This document shows positions 1-10,054 of a DNA stretch of 64,000 bases, piece by piece; the first letter of the stretch is position 1, and each line of letters opens with the position of its first letter. The translations under genes and the position numbers were made by a program. The stretch comes from DATKFM01 sp963810485 (GTDB lineage Bacteria; Pseudomonadota; Alphaproteobacteria; Dongiales; Dongiaceae). The notes below the pieces were generated by a model. That model was not told the DNA's origin. It made no database searches and was given only the letters and a program-made list of their open reading frames with translations. Where the stretch lies: positions 868,001 to 932,000 of the forward strand of contig CAWENQ010000004.1 in assembly GCA_963810485.1 (NCBI GenBank), in the 5' to 3' direction.

Positions 1-148
1 TGGCCAGGTATTTCTCGAGGACCTGATAGGCGTTGCCGCGGATGCGCACATCCGGCCCATTGGAATCGAAGGTCTGTTGACGCGGATTCTGGTGTTGGCG
101 TCGCTGGCCACGGCCGCGCGAACGCCTGTTGTTCTGACCTTGTCTCAT
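1..148 (-). CDS. DUF4167 domain protein, N-terminal part (cut by window edge)
   Basis: Only the first 49 codons are inside the window. They start at an ATG and read MRQGQNNRRSRGRGQRR, a basic Arg/Gln/Asn-rich head, followed by a conserved SNGPDVRIRG segment and a helix (AYQVLEKYLA). This pattern is typical of the alphaproteobacterial DUF4167 family, whose gene usually follows prfA-prmC, exactly as here. The highly basic start suggests nucleic-acid or ribosome association, but the molecular role of the family is not known to me. The gap to prmC is about 230 bases and holds no other convincing gene. Confidence 0.8.
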   Translation of the reverse strand, partial: MRQGQNNRRSRGRGQRRQHQNPRQQTFDSNGPDVRIRGNAYQVLEKYLA

Positions 149-382
149 ATCACCTTCACTCGTGCTGGCCGGCTCTTGCCCCTATTACCGCAATCAGCGC
201 CGCCATCTTTGGGAGGCGGCACAAGCCGCTGCTGATCCGGATCGACGAATGGGGAACGAAAAGGCGCCTTCACGGCGCTCGACCCCTACGGGTTCGTTCT
301 TTAACGCCGTCACCCTACGCGGCAGGTCAGGGCTTGCCAAATGTTTTTTTGATACCGTCCAAAGCTATGTAAATCGCTGTTA

Positions 383-1216
383 TTACTTATCATTCCGGAA
401 AATTACGCAACGTTTACGGTCGCCCAGATCGGCCCTGACGCCGGCCAGCTCGAGCCCGGCAGCGGCCAGAATCGCCGCGGCACTGTCAGCCTGTCCCTGC
501 CCGACCTCCAGCAGCGCCAGCCCGCCCGGTGCCAGCCGCGCTGCAATCTGCGGCGCCATTTGCCGGTAGCAATCCAGGCCGTCAACGCCGCCATCGAGAG
601 CGATCCGCGGTTCATGCCGCGACACTTCCGGCATCAGCCTGGGAATTTCATCCCCGGGAATGTAGGGCGGATTGCTGACGATGAGATCGAAGCTGCCGCT
701 CAATCCCCCGGCCCAGTCGCCGAGGGCGAATTGCGCGCGATCGGCCAGGCCGAGCGCCGAAGCATTGCGTTCCGCGACGGCGAGCGCCTCCGGACTCCTG
801 TCGACGCCCAGGCCGCGCGCCGCCGACAGTTCGTGCAGCAGCGCCAGCAACAGGCAACCGCTGCCGGTGCCGAGATCCAGCAGCCGCAGCGTCGCTCCGC
901 GGTCGGGCAGCAGGTCAAGCGCTGCCTGCACCAGCGTCTCCGAGTCCGGCCGCGGCGTCAGCGTCGCGGAAGTCACGTAGAACGGCAGGCTCCAGAATTC
1001 CCATTGGCCGAGGATCTGCGACACCGGTTCGCTGTTGCGGCGGCGCTCGATGAACGCCTGCAGTTCGGCGATCGCGGACGGCTGCAACGGCTGGCCATCG
1101 ACGGCTGTCGATCCCGTGCAATGGTCCAGCAACAGCCGCGCCTCGCGCCGCGCGTCCTCGATGCCCATGTCCCGCAATGCGCCCGACGCCCAATCCAGCG
1201 CAGCGCGGCGGTCCAT
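383..1216 (-). CDS. prmC: Release factor glutamine methyltransferase
   Basis: This is a SAM-dependent N5-glutamine methyltransferase that modifies the GGQ glutamine of peptide release factors. The N-terminal helical substrate-binding domain is followed by a Rossmann methyltransferase fold. Motif I is seen as LLDLGTGSGCLLLALL and the diagnostic glutamine-binding NPPY motif as IVSNPPYIPG. I place the start at the ATG at 1216, one base past the prfA stop, rather than at an upstream ATG that would run 35 bases into prfA. The length of 277 residues is normal for the family. The adjacency prfA-prmC places modifier next to substrate, and the pair is probably co-transcribed. Confidence 0.95.
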   Translation of the reverse strand: MDRRAALDWASGALRDMGIEDARREARLLLDHCTGSTAVDGQPLQPSAIAELQAFIERRRNSEPVSQILGQWEFWSLPFYVTSATLTPRPDSETLVQAALDLLPDRGATLRLLDLGTGSGCLLLALLHELSAARGLGVDRSPEALAVAERNASALGLADRAQFALGDWAGGLSGSFDLIVSNPPYIPGDEIPRLMPEVSRHEPRIALDGGVDGLDCYRQMAPQIAARLAPGGLALLEVGQGQADSAAAILAAAGLELAGVRADLGDRKRCVIFRNDK

Positions 1217-1217
1217 G

Positions 1218-2310
1218 TCACTCGATTTCGGCAAGGCGCTCGGCCTGGTCATGCGCGATTAGGGGATCGATCAACTCGTCCAGCTCGCCGGCGAGAATGC
1301 GGTCGATCTTGTAGAGCGACAGCTCGATGCGGTGATCGGTGACGCGGTTCTGCGGGAAGTTGAAGGTACGCACTTTCTCCGAGCGGTCGCCAGATCCCAC
1401 TTGGCTCTTGCGCGCCGCCGCGCGCTCGGCCGCCAGCGCCGCCCGCTGCGCCTCGTAGAGCCTGGCGCGCAGCACCTTCATCGCCTTTGCCTTGTTCTTG
1501 TGCTGGGATTTCTCGTCCTGCTGCTGCACCACGACGCCGGTCGGGATGTGGGTGATGCGCACGGCGCTGTCCGTGGTGTTCACCGACTGGCCGCCGGGAC
1601 CGCCGGCGCGGAACACGTCGATGCGCAGGTCCTTGTCCTCGATCTTGATATCAACCTCTTCCGCTTCCGGCAGCACCGCCACGGTGACCGCGGAGGTATG
1701 AACCCGGCCGCCGCCCTCGGTCGCCGGCACGCGCTGCACCCGGTGCGCGCCGAACTCGAACTTCAGCCGCGCGAACACGCCGCGGCCGTTGATTTCCGCC
1801 GTGGCCTTCGAATAGCCGCCGAGACCGGTTTCGCTGACATCCATCTGCTCGAACTTCCAGCGCTTGAGCAGGGCGTAGTTGCGGTACATGTCGAAGAGTT
1901 CGCGGGCGAACAGCGCCGCCTCATCGCCGCCGACGCCGGCGCGCACTTCCAGGATGACGTTGCGGTCGTCGGCCTCGTCCTTCGGGACCAGCAAGGACCC
2001 GGATCTTCTGCTCCAGTTCGGGCACCCGTTGTTTCAGCGTCTGCACCTCCTCTTCCGCCAAGGCCTTCATTTCAGGATCGGTGCCGGCGTCTGCCAGCAT
2101 GGCGCCGAGACTCTCGATCTCGCCTTCGACGCGCTGCAGCTCGCGGATGCTGTCCACGACCGGCGTCAGCTCCGAATACTCCTTGGAAACGCGCTTGAGT
2201 TCCTGGGGATCGACCCGGCCCTCCGTGGCCAGCGATCCCGCCAGATCCTCATGGCGTCTGACGATGCGGCCGAGCTTTTCGGCCAGCGTCGCGGAAAGAC
2301 CCGCACTCAC
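1218..2310 (-). CDS. prfA: Peptide chain release factor 1 (frameshifted in this sequence)
   Basis: RF1 terminates translation at UAA and UAG. The N-terminal coiled-coil domain is read from a GTG start at 2310, which overlaps the hemA stop as GTGA and follows a strong AAGGAGG Shine-Dalgarno. After the residues EQKIRVL the frame is lost by one extra base (AA at about 1993-1994 on the plus strand). In the next frame the protein resumes as LVPKDEADDRNVILEV and continues to the normal end. The resumed part holds the RF1-type PAT tripeptide (QRVPATEGG), which separates it from RF2 (SPF), and the catalytic GGQ (RAGGPGGQSVNTT). As written the gene would give a 129-residue truncated product. RF1 is normally essential, so I read this as sequence error. 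Confidence 0.9.
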
Positions 2311-3608
2311 GATTTATCCTCCTTACGATCTGGTCCCGGCGGCGCGAGGCCGAACAGGCGGCAGAGAAATTCTTCGGCGGCACCCTCCCGGTTTCCCTCG
2401 GCGGCCAGGTCGCGCAGCGCCGCCGATGGTGTATGCAACAGCTTGTTGACGAGCAAGCGCGTCGCGGCTTCCGCGTCGCCGCCGGTTTCCGCCAGCACCT
2501 GCCGGCGGATCTCGTCGAAATGGTGCCGCAGCGCGACAATGGACGCATCGCCACCGGCCGCGGCCAGGCCGTGGGCGAAAGCCGCCACCTCGTCATCGAC
2601 GATCTTCCAGGCCGGCGCCGACGCGGCCTGGCGCGATTGCTGACCCTCCAGCGCCATCTTCTCCAGGTCGGCGAGATCGAACAGGAACACGCCATCCAGC
2701 TTGTCGGCGCCCTTGTCCACATCGCCGGGGATGGCGCAATCGATGCAGAGGATCGGCCGCTGCCGCCGGGCTTTCAGCGTCGCCTGCAGCATGGGCGCGC
2801 TGACCGCCTGCCTGTCATCGCCGATCGCAGCGATCAGCACGTCGGCCGCTGCCAGAGCCGGCGCCATCTCGCCCCAGGGCCGCATATGGCCGCCGAGGCG
2901 ATGGGCGATCAGCCGCCCGCGCGCGTCGGACTTGTGCAACACGGTGACCCGGTTCAGGCCGCCCTGGCGCAACTGCTCGATGATCAACTCGCCCATCTCG
3001 CCGCCGCCGAGCAGCGTGGCGCTGACCTTGTCGAGCTGGCCATGAACCCGGCGCGCGAGCTGCAGCACCGCAGCGGCCAGCGAAACGGGCCGTTCGCCGA
3101 GCGAAGTCTCGCTGCGCACGCGCTTGGCTGTATGAAAGGCAGCCTGGATCACCGTTTCCAGCGCCGGTCCGGCAGTGCCGGCAGCCTGCGCTTCGCGATG
3201 GGCGGTCTTCAATTGCCCGAGCACGAAGGGCTCGCCGATCACCACGCTGTCCAGCGCCGAAGCCACGGCAAATAGATGGCGCAATGCATCCTCGCCCCGG
3301 AGATCGTAGCCCTGGGCCTTAACGCTTTCCGCCGGCAGTTGGCCGATGGACGCCAATCGCTGCCAAATTGAATCGACAGCACCCTCGCAACCGGCGCCGG
3401 CAAGGGTGAGTTCGGTACGATCGCAGGTGGAAAGCACCAGGGCCTGGTTGAATCCGGCCGCTTTCAGCGCCTGCAGCAGATCGCCATAGGCGCCTTCGTC
3501 CAGCAAAAGCTGTTCCCTGAGTTCGGCAGTGGCGCTGCGGTGACTGACGCCCACCGTGCGCAATTCCAGCCCAGCGGCGGCCACGGCGCTATCGCCCGAA
3601 GGCGGCAA
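2307..3608 (-). CDS. hemA: Glutamyl-tRNA reductase
   Basis: Catalyses the NADPH-dependent reduction of glutamyl-tRNA(Glu) to glutamate-1-semialdehyde, the first committed step of C5-pathway tetrapyrrole synthesis. The protein is 433 residues and intact. Visible are the N-terminal catalytic domain with the active-site cysteine in STCDRTE (about residue 62), the GEPFVLGQ signature, the AKRVRSET segment, a Rossmann NADPH-binding core (ATLLGGGEMGELI) and the C-terminal helical dimerisation domain (RHHFDEIRRQVL). The start overlaps the hisS 3' end by 20 bases and the stop overlaps the prfA GTG, so the gene sits inside a tightly packed hisS-hemA-prfA-prmC run. Most alphaproteobacteria make ALA by the Shemin route instead, so this is worth noting. 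Confidence 0.93.
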   Translation of the reverse strand: MPPSGDSAVAAAGLELRTVGVSHRSATAELREQLLLDEGAYGDLLQALKAAGFNQALVLSTCDRTELTLAGAGCEGAVDSIWQRLASIGQLPAESVKAQGYDLRGEDALRHLFAVASALDSVVIGEPFVLGQLKTAHREAQAAGTAGPALETVIQAAFHTAKRVRSETSLGERPVSLAAAVLQLARRVHGQLDKVSATLLGGGEMGELIIEQLRQGGLNRVTVLHKSDARGRLIAHRLGGHMRPWGEMAPALAAADVLIAAIGDDRQAVSAPMLQATLKARRQRPILCIDCAIPGDVDKGADKLDGVFLFDLADLEKMALEGQQSRQAASAPAWKIVDDEVAAFAHGLAAAGGDASIVALRHHFDEIRRQVLAETGGDAEAATRLLVNKLLHTPSAALRDLAAEGNREGAAEEFLCRLFGLAPPGPDRKEDKS

Positions 3609-4838
3609 GCCGGCTCGCGAGCTGTTCCAGCGAAACCTGTTCCTGCGCGCCCGTGGTCATATCGCGCACCGTTGCGACGCCCTTGGCGATTTCGTCATCG
3701 CCCAGCAGAATTGCGGCAGCGGCATTGAGCTTGTTGGCCCGCTTCATCCGCTTGCCGAGATTGCCGCTGAAGCCGAGATCGACTGCATGGCCGGCGCGGC
3801 GCAGATCTTCGGTGATCTTGGCCGCAAGCGTCATGGCGCCGTCGCCGATGGGAATGACGGCGATGGGATGCGGCGCCTCATTGCCCTCGGCCAGCATCAT
3901 GGCCACGCGCTCTACACCGGAGGCCCAGCCCACGCCCGGCGTCGCCGGGCCGCCCATCATCTCGACCAGGCCATCGTAGCGGCCGCCGGCCATCACTGTT
4001 TTCTGCGCCCCGAGTTCCTGCGCCGTGAACTCAAAGCAGGTGTGGCAGTAATAATCGAGCCCGCGCACCAGCCGGGGATTCAAGGCGTAGCGGATGCCGA
4101 GGGTGTCGAGTCCGGATTTCACGGCGTCGAAGAAGGTGCGGCTGGCGTCGTTGAGATAGTCCGAGTAAAGCGGCGCGTCGGCCACGATATTCTGATCGCC
4201 TTCCTCCTTCGAGTTCGAGCACGCGCAGGGGATTGCGCTCCAGCCGGTCGAGGCTTTCCTTCGACAACTTCGATTTGTGCCCGCCGAGATAATCCACCAG
4301 CACCTTGCGGTAGCTCTGGCGGCTGTCGCCATCGCCTAGCGTGTTCAACTCCAGCACGGTCCGGTCGAGAGCGCCGAGCGCGCGCAGGATCGCAGCACCA
4401 ACGGCAATGATCTCCACATCGCCCTGGGGATGAGCCACACCCAGCAGCTCGACGTCCGGTCTGGTGGAACTGGCGCATGCGGCCCTTCTGCGGCCGCTCA
4501 TAGCGGAACATCGGGCCGTGGTAGAAGTACTTCAGCGGCAGGTCCTGGCTCAGCCCTTCGGAGATCAGCGCGCGGGCGAAGCTCGCCGTGCCTTCCGGCC
4601 GCAGGGTCAGCTGTTCGCCGCCGCGGTCGGTGAAGCTGTACATCTCCTTGGTGACGATGTCGGAGGTATCGCCGAGGGTGCGCTTGAACACGTCGGAGAA
4701 TTCGAAGATCGGCGTCTGAGCTTCCAGATAGCCATAGCGCTCCGCCACAACGCGCGCGGTATCGATGACGCGCCGGTGCTTGCGCATCTCCTCGGGCAAA
4801 ATGTCATGCGTGCCGCGAACCGGCTGCAAGGACGACAA
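3589..4838 (-). CDS. hisS: Histidyl-tRNA synthetase (two frameshifts in this sequence)
   Basis: A class II aminoacyl-tRNA synthetase that charges tRNA-His. I start it at a TTG (4838) preceded by GGAGG at good spacing and giving SSLQPVRGTHDILPEE, the classical HisRS start. Motif 2 is seen as FYHGPMFRYERPQKGRMRQF. The frame then slips by one extra base at about 4457-4458 and again at about 4214-4215 (both doublings). In the next two frames the protein goes on through ELLGVAHPQGDVEIIAVG, the histidine-A motif region (NPRLVRGLDYY), motif 3 (GVGWASGVERVAMML) and the C-terminal anticodon-binding domain. The reconstructed length is about 415 residues, normal for HisRS. All three segments are highly conserved, so error in the sequence is likelier than decay. 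Confidence 0.9.
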
Positions 4839-4862
4839 GCGAAACCTCCGAAGTTCGGAAAT

Positions 4863-6002
4863 CTAGGAGGCGGCCCGGACGGGCTCGGCCTGCTCCGCGG
4901 CTTTCTTCGCGGCTTCGAGTTCCGCCGCCTTCTTCTCCACCAGCTCCACCAGATGGTCGACGATCTTGCCGTCTTTCAGGCGATGGTGGGGCTGGCCGGC
5001 GATATAGACCTGGTGGGTGTTATTGCCGCCACCGGTGAAGCCGATATCGGTTTCGCGGGCCTCGCCTGGGCCATTCACCACGCAGCCGATCACCGAAACC
5101 GTCATGGGCGTGGTGATGTGGGCGAGAGCCTTCTCCAGCACCTCGACGGTGCGGATGACATCGAACTGCTGCCGCGCGCAGGACGGGCAGGCGATGACAT
5201 TGACGCCGCGATGGCGCAGGCCGAGGCCTTTCAGGATTTCGAACCCGGCACGGATCTCTTCCTCGGGTTCGGCCGACAGCGAGACGCGCACGGTGTCGCC
5301 GATGCCCGACCAGAGCAGCATGCCCAGGCCGATGGAGGATTTCACTGTGCCCGTGCGCAGACCGCCGGCCTCGGTGATGCCGATATGCAGCGGATAGTCG
5401 CAGGCGTCGGCCAGACCCTGATAGGCGGCGACGGCGAGGAACACATCGGACGCCTTCACGCTGATCTTGAATTCGCGGAAATCATTGTCCTCGAGAATCT
5501 TGGCGTGGGTCAGGGCACTCTCGACCATCGCCTCCGGGCAGGGCTCGCCATACTTTTCCAGCAAGTCCTTCTCCAGGCTGCCGGCATTGACGCCGATGCG
5601 CATGGAGCAGCCATAGTCCTTCGCCGCCTTCACCACTTCCTTGACCCGCTCGGCGGAGCCGATATTGCCGGGATTGATGCGCAGGCAGGCAGCGCCCGCC
5701 TGGGCGGCTTCGATGGCGCGCTTATAGTGGAAATGGATGTCGGCCACGATCGGCACCTGGGCCTCGCGGACGATCTGCTTCAGGCCCTGGGTGGACTCCT
5801 CGTCCGGGCAGGAGACGCGGATGATATCTGCGCCCGCCGCCTCGATCCGGCGGATCTGCTCGATCGTCGCCTTGGGGTCGGCCGTCAGGGTATTGGTCAT
5901 GGACTGGACGGTGATCGGCGCATCGCCGCCCACCAGCACATTGCCGACGCGGATCTGGCGGCTCTTTCGCCTGGCTATGTCGCGATAAGCGCGAACGGAC
6001 AT
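4863..6002 (-). CDS. ispG: 4-hydroxy-3-methylbut-2-en-1-yl diphosphate synthase (GcpE)
   Basis: A 4Fe-4S enzyme of the MEP isoprenoid pathway that converts methylerythritol cyclodiphosphate to HMBPP. The 379-residue product is intact. The N-terminal TIM-barrel half starts SRQIRVGNVLVGGDAPITVQ and includes the conserved QSMTNT motif. The C-terminal cluster-binding part has the cysteines in IACPSCARQQFD and VIGCVVNGPGEA, the expected three ligands. The last 30 residues are Ala/Lys/Glu-rich, a common unconserved tail. The gene lies between the rodZ-like gene (gap about 110 bases) and hisS (gap 24 bases) on the same strand. This rodZ-ispG-hisS order is widespread in proteobacteria. Confidence 0.97.
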   Translation of the reverse strand: MSVRAYRDIARRKSRQIRVGNVLVGGDAPITVQSMTNTLTADPKATIEQIRRIEAAGADIIRVSCPDEESTQGLKQIVREAQVPIVADIHFHYKRAIEAAQAGAACLRINPGNIGSAERVKEVVKAAKDYGCSMRIGVNAGSLEKDLLEKYGEPCPEAMVESALTHAKILEDNDFREFKISVKASDVFLAVAAYQGLADACDYPLHIGITEAGGLRTGTVKSSIGLGMLLWSGIGDTVRVSLSAEPEEEIRAGFEILKGLGLRHRGVNVIACPSCARQQFDVIRTVEVLEKALAHITTPMTVSVIGCVVNGPGEARETDIGFTGGGNNTHQVYIAGQPHHRLKDGKIVDHLVELVEKKAAELEAAKKAAEQAEPVRAAS

Positions 6003-6113
6003 CGGTCATCCTATCCCGCCCCGGTTCGGCCCGGGGCAAAAAATGCTGAAATCAGGGATACTTAAAGAGCAAATTGCCCAACCGGCTGCCGATGTCAAGC
6101 AAAGGCGGCCAAG

Positions 6114-7624
6114 CTATTGAGGTATCGCGGTTCCCGCCTTGAGCTTTTCCGGGTCCAGCTCCACATCCCGACGCACCTTGCCGGGCTCGCCCAGGGGGGC
6201 GATGGCGGCCCCGTCCACCAGGATATCCATGCCGCCGGCATTGCCGGTGATCATCTTCAGGCCCGTCTCGTCGGGCACATCATAGCCCTCACCGGCGTTC
6301 AGGACCCGGTTGAATACGGTCCGGCCGTTGTGGTCGGTGATCTTGATCCAGGTGTCCAGCCGGGCGGTGATATGGATCCGGGCGCCGGTGAAGGGGGCTG
6401 CGGCCTGCTGCGGGTCAGCGGGTTCGGTGGTTTCAGGCGCTGCCGGCAGGGTGGGAGCCGACGGGATCACGCTGCCGGTCTGGGCGGTCTGCGACGTGTC
6501 GGTGGCGGCTGGAGCCGTGGGATGGCCGGCGCGGAGTCAGTGCCCGTGGCATCGGTCCCCGGTGCCGGAGGCGTTGCGCCATCAGCGACCGTGGGGGCCT
6601 GCGGCGGAGCCGCCGGTACAGTGGCATCCGTCCCGGCTGTCGTGGATGGCTCGGGCTGAACTGTCGGCGTAGCGGGTGCGGCCGGCGCGGTGGTCGGCGT
6701 CGCAGGAACGGCCGCCGTCGGCGCCGGAGGCGTTGTCTCGGGCGCCGTCGGCGCTGCAGCAGTTGCCTCGCGCGCCATCACTTCAGGAGCGGCTGGCGGC
6801 TGGGTCATTGCGCTACTATCAGCGGCCGTCGTCTCCGGCGGCGGTGTCTCGGCAGTGGCAGATTCCGGCGGCACGAGGTCGGTTTCCGTTGAGCCGCCAT
6901 CGGTCGCGCTCGGCAGCGGTTCCGGCGCCATGATGGTGGAGAGGGTGGAGCCGGTGGTCGAGCCATCGCCGTCCGATGGCTGATTCTCGGAGGTTTGCGG
7001 CTCTGTGGCGGGTTCCGTTGGCGCCGCTTCCGGCGTTGCCGGAGGCGGTGATGCGGTATTCGGCGCCGGCGGCGCCTCGGCCGCGGCGCCGCCCTGGCTC
7101 GATCCGGCCGACGGCGCCACCGTGGCCTCCGGCGCATTGATCAGCCGGTCGGGCACCTCCTGCACCGTTGCGATGTCGGATTGGTCCGCGCTGGAGAGGT
7201 AGTACCAGGTGCCATAGCCGATGCCGATGCCGATGATCGACAGCAGCAGGATCGCGGCCGGCGGGATGGTGCCCTCGGCGGTGATGGCCGGGAAGATCAG
7301 CCGGGTGCGGCCATGGATGCGGGCCACCTCCTCGCGGAACCGGCGCACGATGTCGGCGCCATCCAGCTCCAGGTAATCGGCATAGCTGCGCACGAAACCG
7401 ACGGCATAGGTGGATCCCGGCAGGTCCTTGTAGCGGCCATCCTCGATCGCCTCGAGATAGGCCAGGCGGATGCGCAGCTGGTTGGCGACGGACTGCAGCT
7501 CCAGCCCCCGGCGCTCGCGGTTCAAGCGCAGGATATCGCCGACACCCAGCTCAATAGACGCACCCAGAGGAGACACTTCGGTAACCCCTCTCTGTGGCAG
7601 GAACTGCAAACCTCGTTTGGCCAT
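6114..7624 (-). CDS. RodZ-like helix-turn-helix membrane protein with DUF4115 domain (frameshifted)
   Basis: Domains in order: a cytoplasmic XRE-type helix-turn-helix (GDILRLNRERRGLELQSVA, residues about 29-95), a single membrane segment near residue 120 (AAILLLSIIGIGIGYGTWYY), a long Pro/Ala/Thr-rich periplasmic linker of about 240 residues, and a C-terminal DUF4115 domain (ITARLDTWIKITDHNGRTVF). RodZ proteins of this layout anchor MreB filaments and shape the cell. The position upstream of ispG-hisS fits. The linker frame breaks at about 6518-6521, where one C seems to be missing from a C-run. Restoring it joins the two reading frames into one protein of about 503 residues. The linker is too low in complexity to judge by conservation. 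Confidence 0.8.
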
Positions 7625-7785
7625 TGCGTCAGTTCATACTTTTGTCGTTGCGATCTTTTTTGCGCAGTCCCGCGATCCAGTTCCTCAGCGGCTTCGACAA
7701 TCGGCCAGCCCGCGCCGGAGTTCAAGACCGCTGACGTACCAAATAAGCAGGTGGAACTTATGGTAAATCGCGGCTTTTCCGTCAC

Positions 7786-10054
7786 TTAGGCGATCATCAC
7801 CCCGTGATCCCGGGCAAATGCCGCCAGCTTGGCCCGCATGCCGCCGCCGCCGCGGCTCATCACATCCATCACATAGGGTGTCAGAAGGGAAAGATCGATA
7901 CTGCGGATCATCTGCCGCACCGGGCCGATGGAGGGTGCTGCCATGGACAGGCTGCGGAAACCGATGGCCAGCAGCGCCATGGCGTCCAGCGGATTGCCGG
8001 CCATCTCGCCGCAGAGGCTGAGCGGCACGCCGGCTGGCCTTGCATGGCCGGTCAGCCGCCGCAGCAGCTCCAGCATGGCCGGCGACAGGTTGTCGTAGCG
8101 GCCGGCTAGGCGGGCGCTGCCGCGGTCGCTGGCGAACAGGAACTGGCGCAGGTCATTGCTGCCGATCGACAGGAAATCGACGCGCTTCAAGAGGGCGTCC
8201 ATCTGGAAGGCCAGCGCCGGCACCTCGAACATGGCGCCGATCTTGACCGAGGACGGCGCGCCATTGCCGTTCCGCTCCACCCGCGCCCGCTCCAGCTCCA
8301 CCAGCCGCCGCGCCGCATCGAACTCCGCTCACCTCCGTGATCATCGGGAACATGATGTGGAGCTCGCGATCGGCGGCAGCGGCGAGCAGCGCCCGGATCT
8401 GCTGGCGCAGCATCAACGGCCGGTCCAGGCCGATGCGGATGGCGCGCCAGCCCATGGCCGGATTCTCCTCGGCGGCGCCCCGCCAATAGGGCAGCACCTT
8501 GTCGCCGCCCACATCCAGGGTGCGGAACACCACCGGCTTGCCGCCCGCCTGGTTGAGCACGCGGCGGTAGATCTCGGTCTGGGTCGCCACGTCAGGAAAT
8601 TCTTCCCGCACCATGAAGGGGATCTCGGTGCGGTAGAGGCCAATACCGTCGGCGCCGCTGTCGGCCAGGTGAGGCAGGTCGATCAGCAGGCCGGCATTGA
8701 TGTTGAGCGAAATCTTCGTTCCGTCCAGCGTCACCGCCGGCAGATCGCGGGTCGCCGCGAACATCGCGCGCCGCTGGGCGCGCACCTGCATGGCTTCGGC
8801 CACGCGGTTGCGGATGTCATCGGCAGGGCGGACGAAGATCTGGCCGTTGTCGGCGTCCAGCACCAGGGTATCACCCGGCTCCACCCGCCGCAGCAGGCCC
8901 TCGACCCGGCCAATGACAGGGATATCCAGCGCCCGCGCCACGATCGCCACATGGGATGTGGGCGAGCCCTCCTCCATGATCACGCCGCGCAATTTGCGAC
9001 GGTCGTAGTCCAGCAGTTCCGCCGGGCCCATGTTGCGCGCCACCAGGATGGTGTCCTCGGGCATCGTCTGCGGCGTCGGGGAATCGCCCACCAGATGGCG
9101 GATCAGCCGGTTGGCCAGATCCTCGAAATCATGGATGCGCTCCCTGAGATAGGGATCGACGATCTGCTCCATGCGGCCGCGCATGTCGTCTTTCACCTTC
9201 TGCGTCGCCGCCTCGGCGGTGAGGCCGGTATCGATCAACTCGGTGATGCGGCTGAGCCAGCCGCGATCCTCGGCGAACATGCGGTAGGTCTCCAGCACGT
9301 CGCGATGCTCGCCGCCGGCGGCAACATCGGGCGAGGCCAGCATGTCATCCAGTGCCGTCTGCATGCTGTCGACCGCCGCGCGAAAACGCTGCTGCTCCTG
9401 CCGCGGATCGTCGGCCACCATCTGCTTCAGCAGGATGCGCGGCTCGTGCAGCAGCGCCTGGCCCATGGAAAGCCCGGCATTCAGCGGCGTGCCCTCGAGG
9501 CGCGTCGGCAGCAGGCCGATGCCCTCGCTGCTCTGCATCTCGTCCCGCGCCACCAGCTCGCCGCCGGCCACCAGCTCGGCCAGTACGGTGGCGACGGTTT
9601 CGAGAGTCTCCATCTCCTCGTCGGTGTATTGCCGGGGCGTGCGGTTCTGCACGACAAGCACGCCCAGCACGCGGCCGCTGCGCAGGATCGGCACGCCCAT
9701 GAGGGAGTGGTAGATCTCCTCGCCCGTCTCCGGGCGATAGGCGAAATTGGGATGGGCTTGCGCCTCGGCCAGGGCCAGCGGCCGCTGGTTGGCGGCGATA
9801 TCGCCCACCAGGCCCTCGCCGACCCGCAGCCGCGTCTTGTGCACCGCTTCGGCCTTGAGGCCCTTGGTGGCGAACAGCTCCAGCACCTCGCCGGGGCGCA
9901 TGATGTAGGCGGAGCAGACTTCCGTCACCAGCTCGCCGGCGATCAGCGTGACGATCTTGGCAAGACGGTCCTGGGCGCTGCCGCCTCCCGCCATGACATC
10001 GCGCAGACGACGGAGGAGGAGGCGGGAAACCGAGATCCCACCCGGCTGTGGCAT
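7786..10054 (-). CDS. ptsP: PTS-Ntr phosphoenolpyruvate-protein phosphotransferase, GAF-containing (frameshifted)
   Basis: Enzyme I-Ntr, the first kinase of the nitrogen PTS, which moves phosphate from PEP to NPr. An N-terminal GAF domain (about residues 20-160, with YHSLMGVPI and GVLVVQNR) senses small molecules. It is followed by the HPr-binding helical domain, the swivelling His domain with the phosphohistidine in TSHVAIVARALDIP, and the PEP-binding barrel (GIGLYRTEIPFM, MFPMITEVS). At about 8325-8326 one extra base shifts the frame just after MFPMITEVS. The barrel resumes as FLSIGSNDLRQFLFASDR and LCGEMAGNP. The full length is about 755 residues, normal for PtsP. The ATG overlaps the stop of the preceding gene as ATGA, so translation is coupled. 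Confidence 0.92.

Noticed and set aside
1985..2000. Programmed frameshift in a release factor gene
   Set aside because: Programmed frameshifting is known for RF2 (prfB) near codon 25 at a UGA with a Shine-Dalgarno-like element. This gene is RF1 (PAT motif), the slip is about 100 codons in, and no slippery site or stop is present at the junction.
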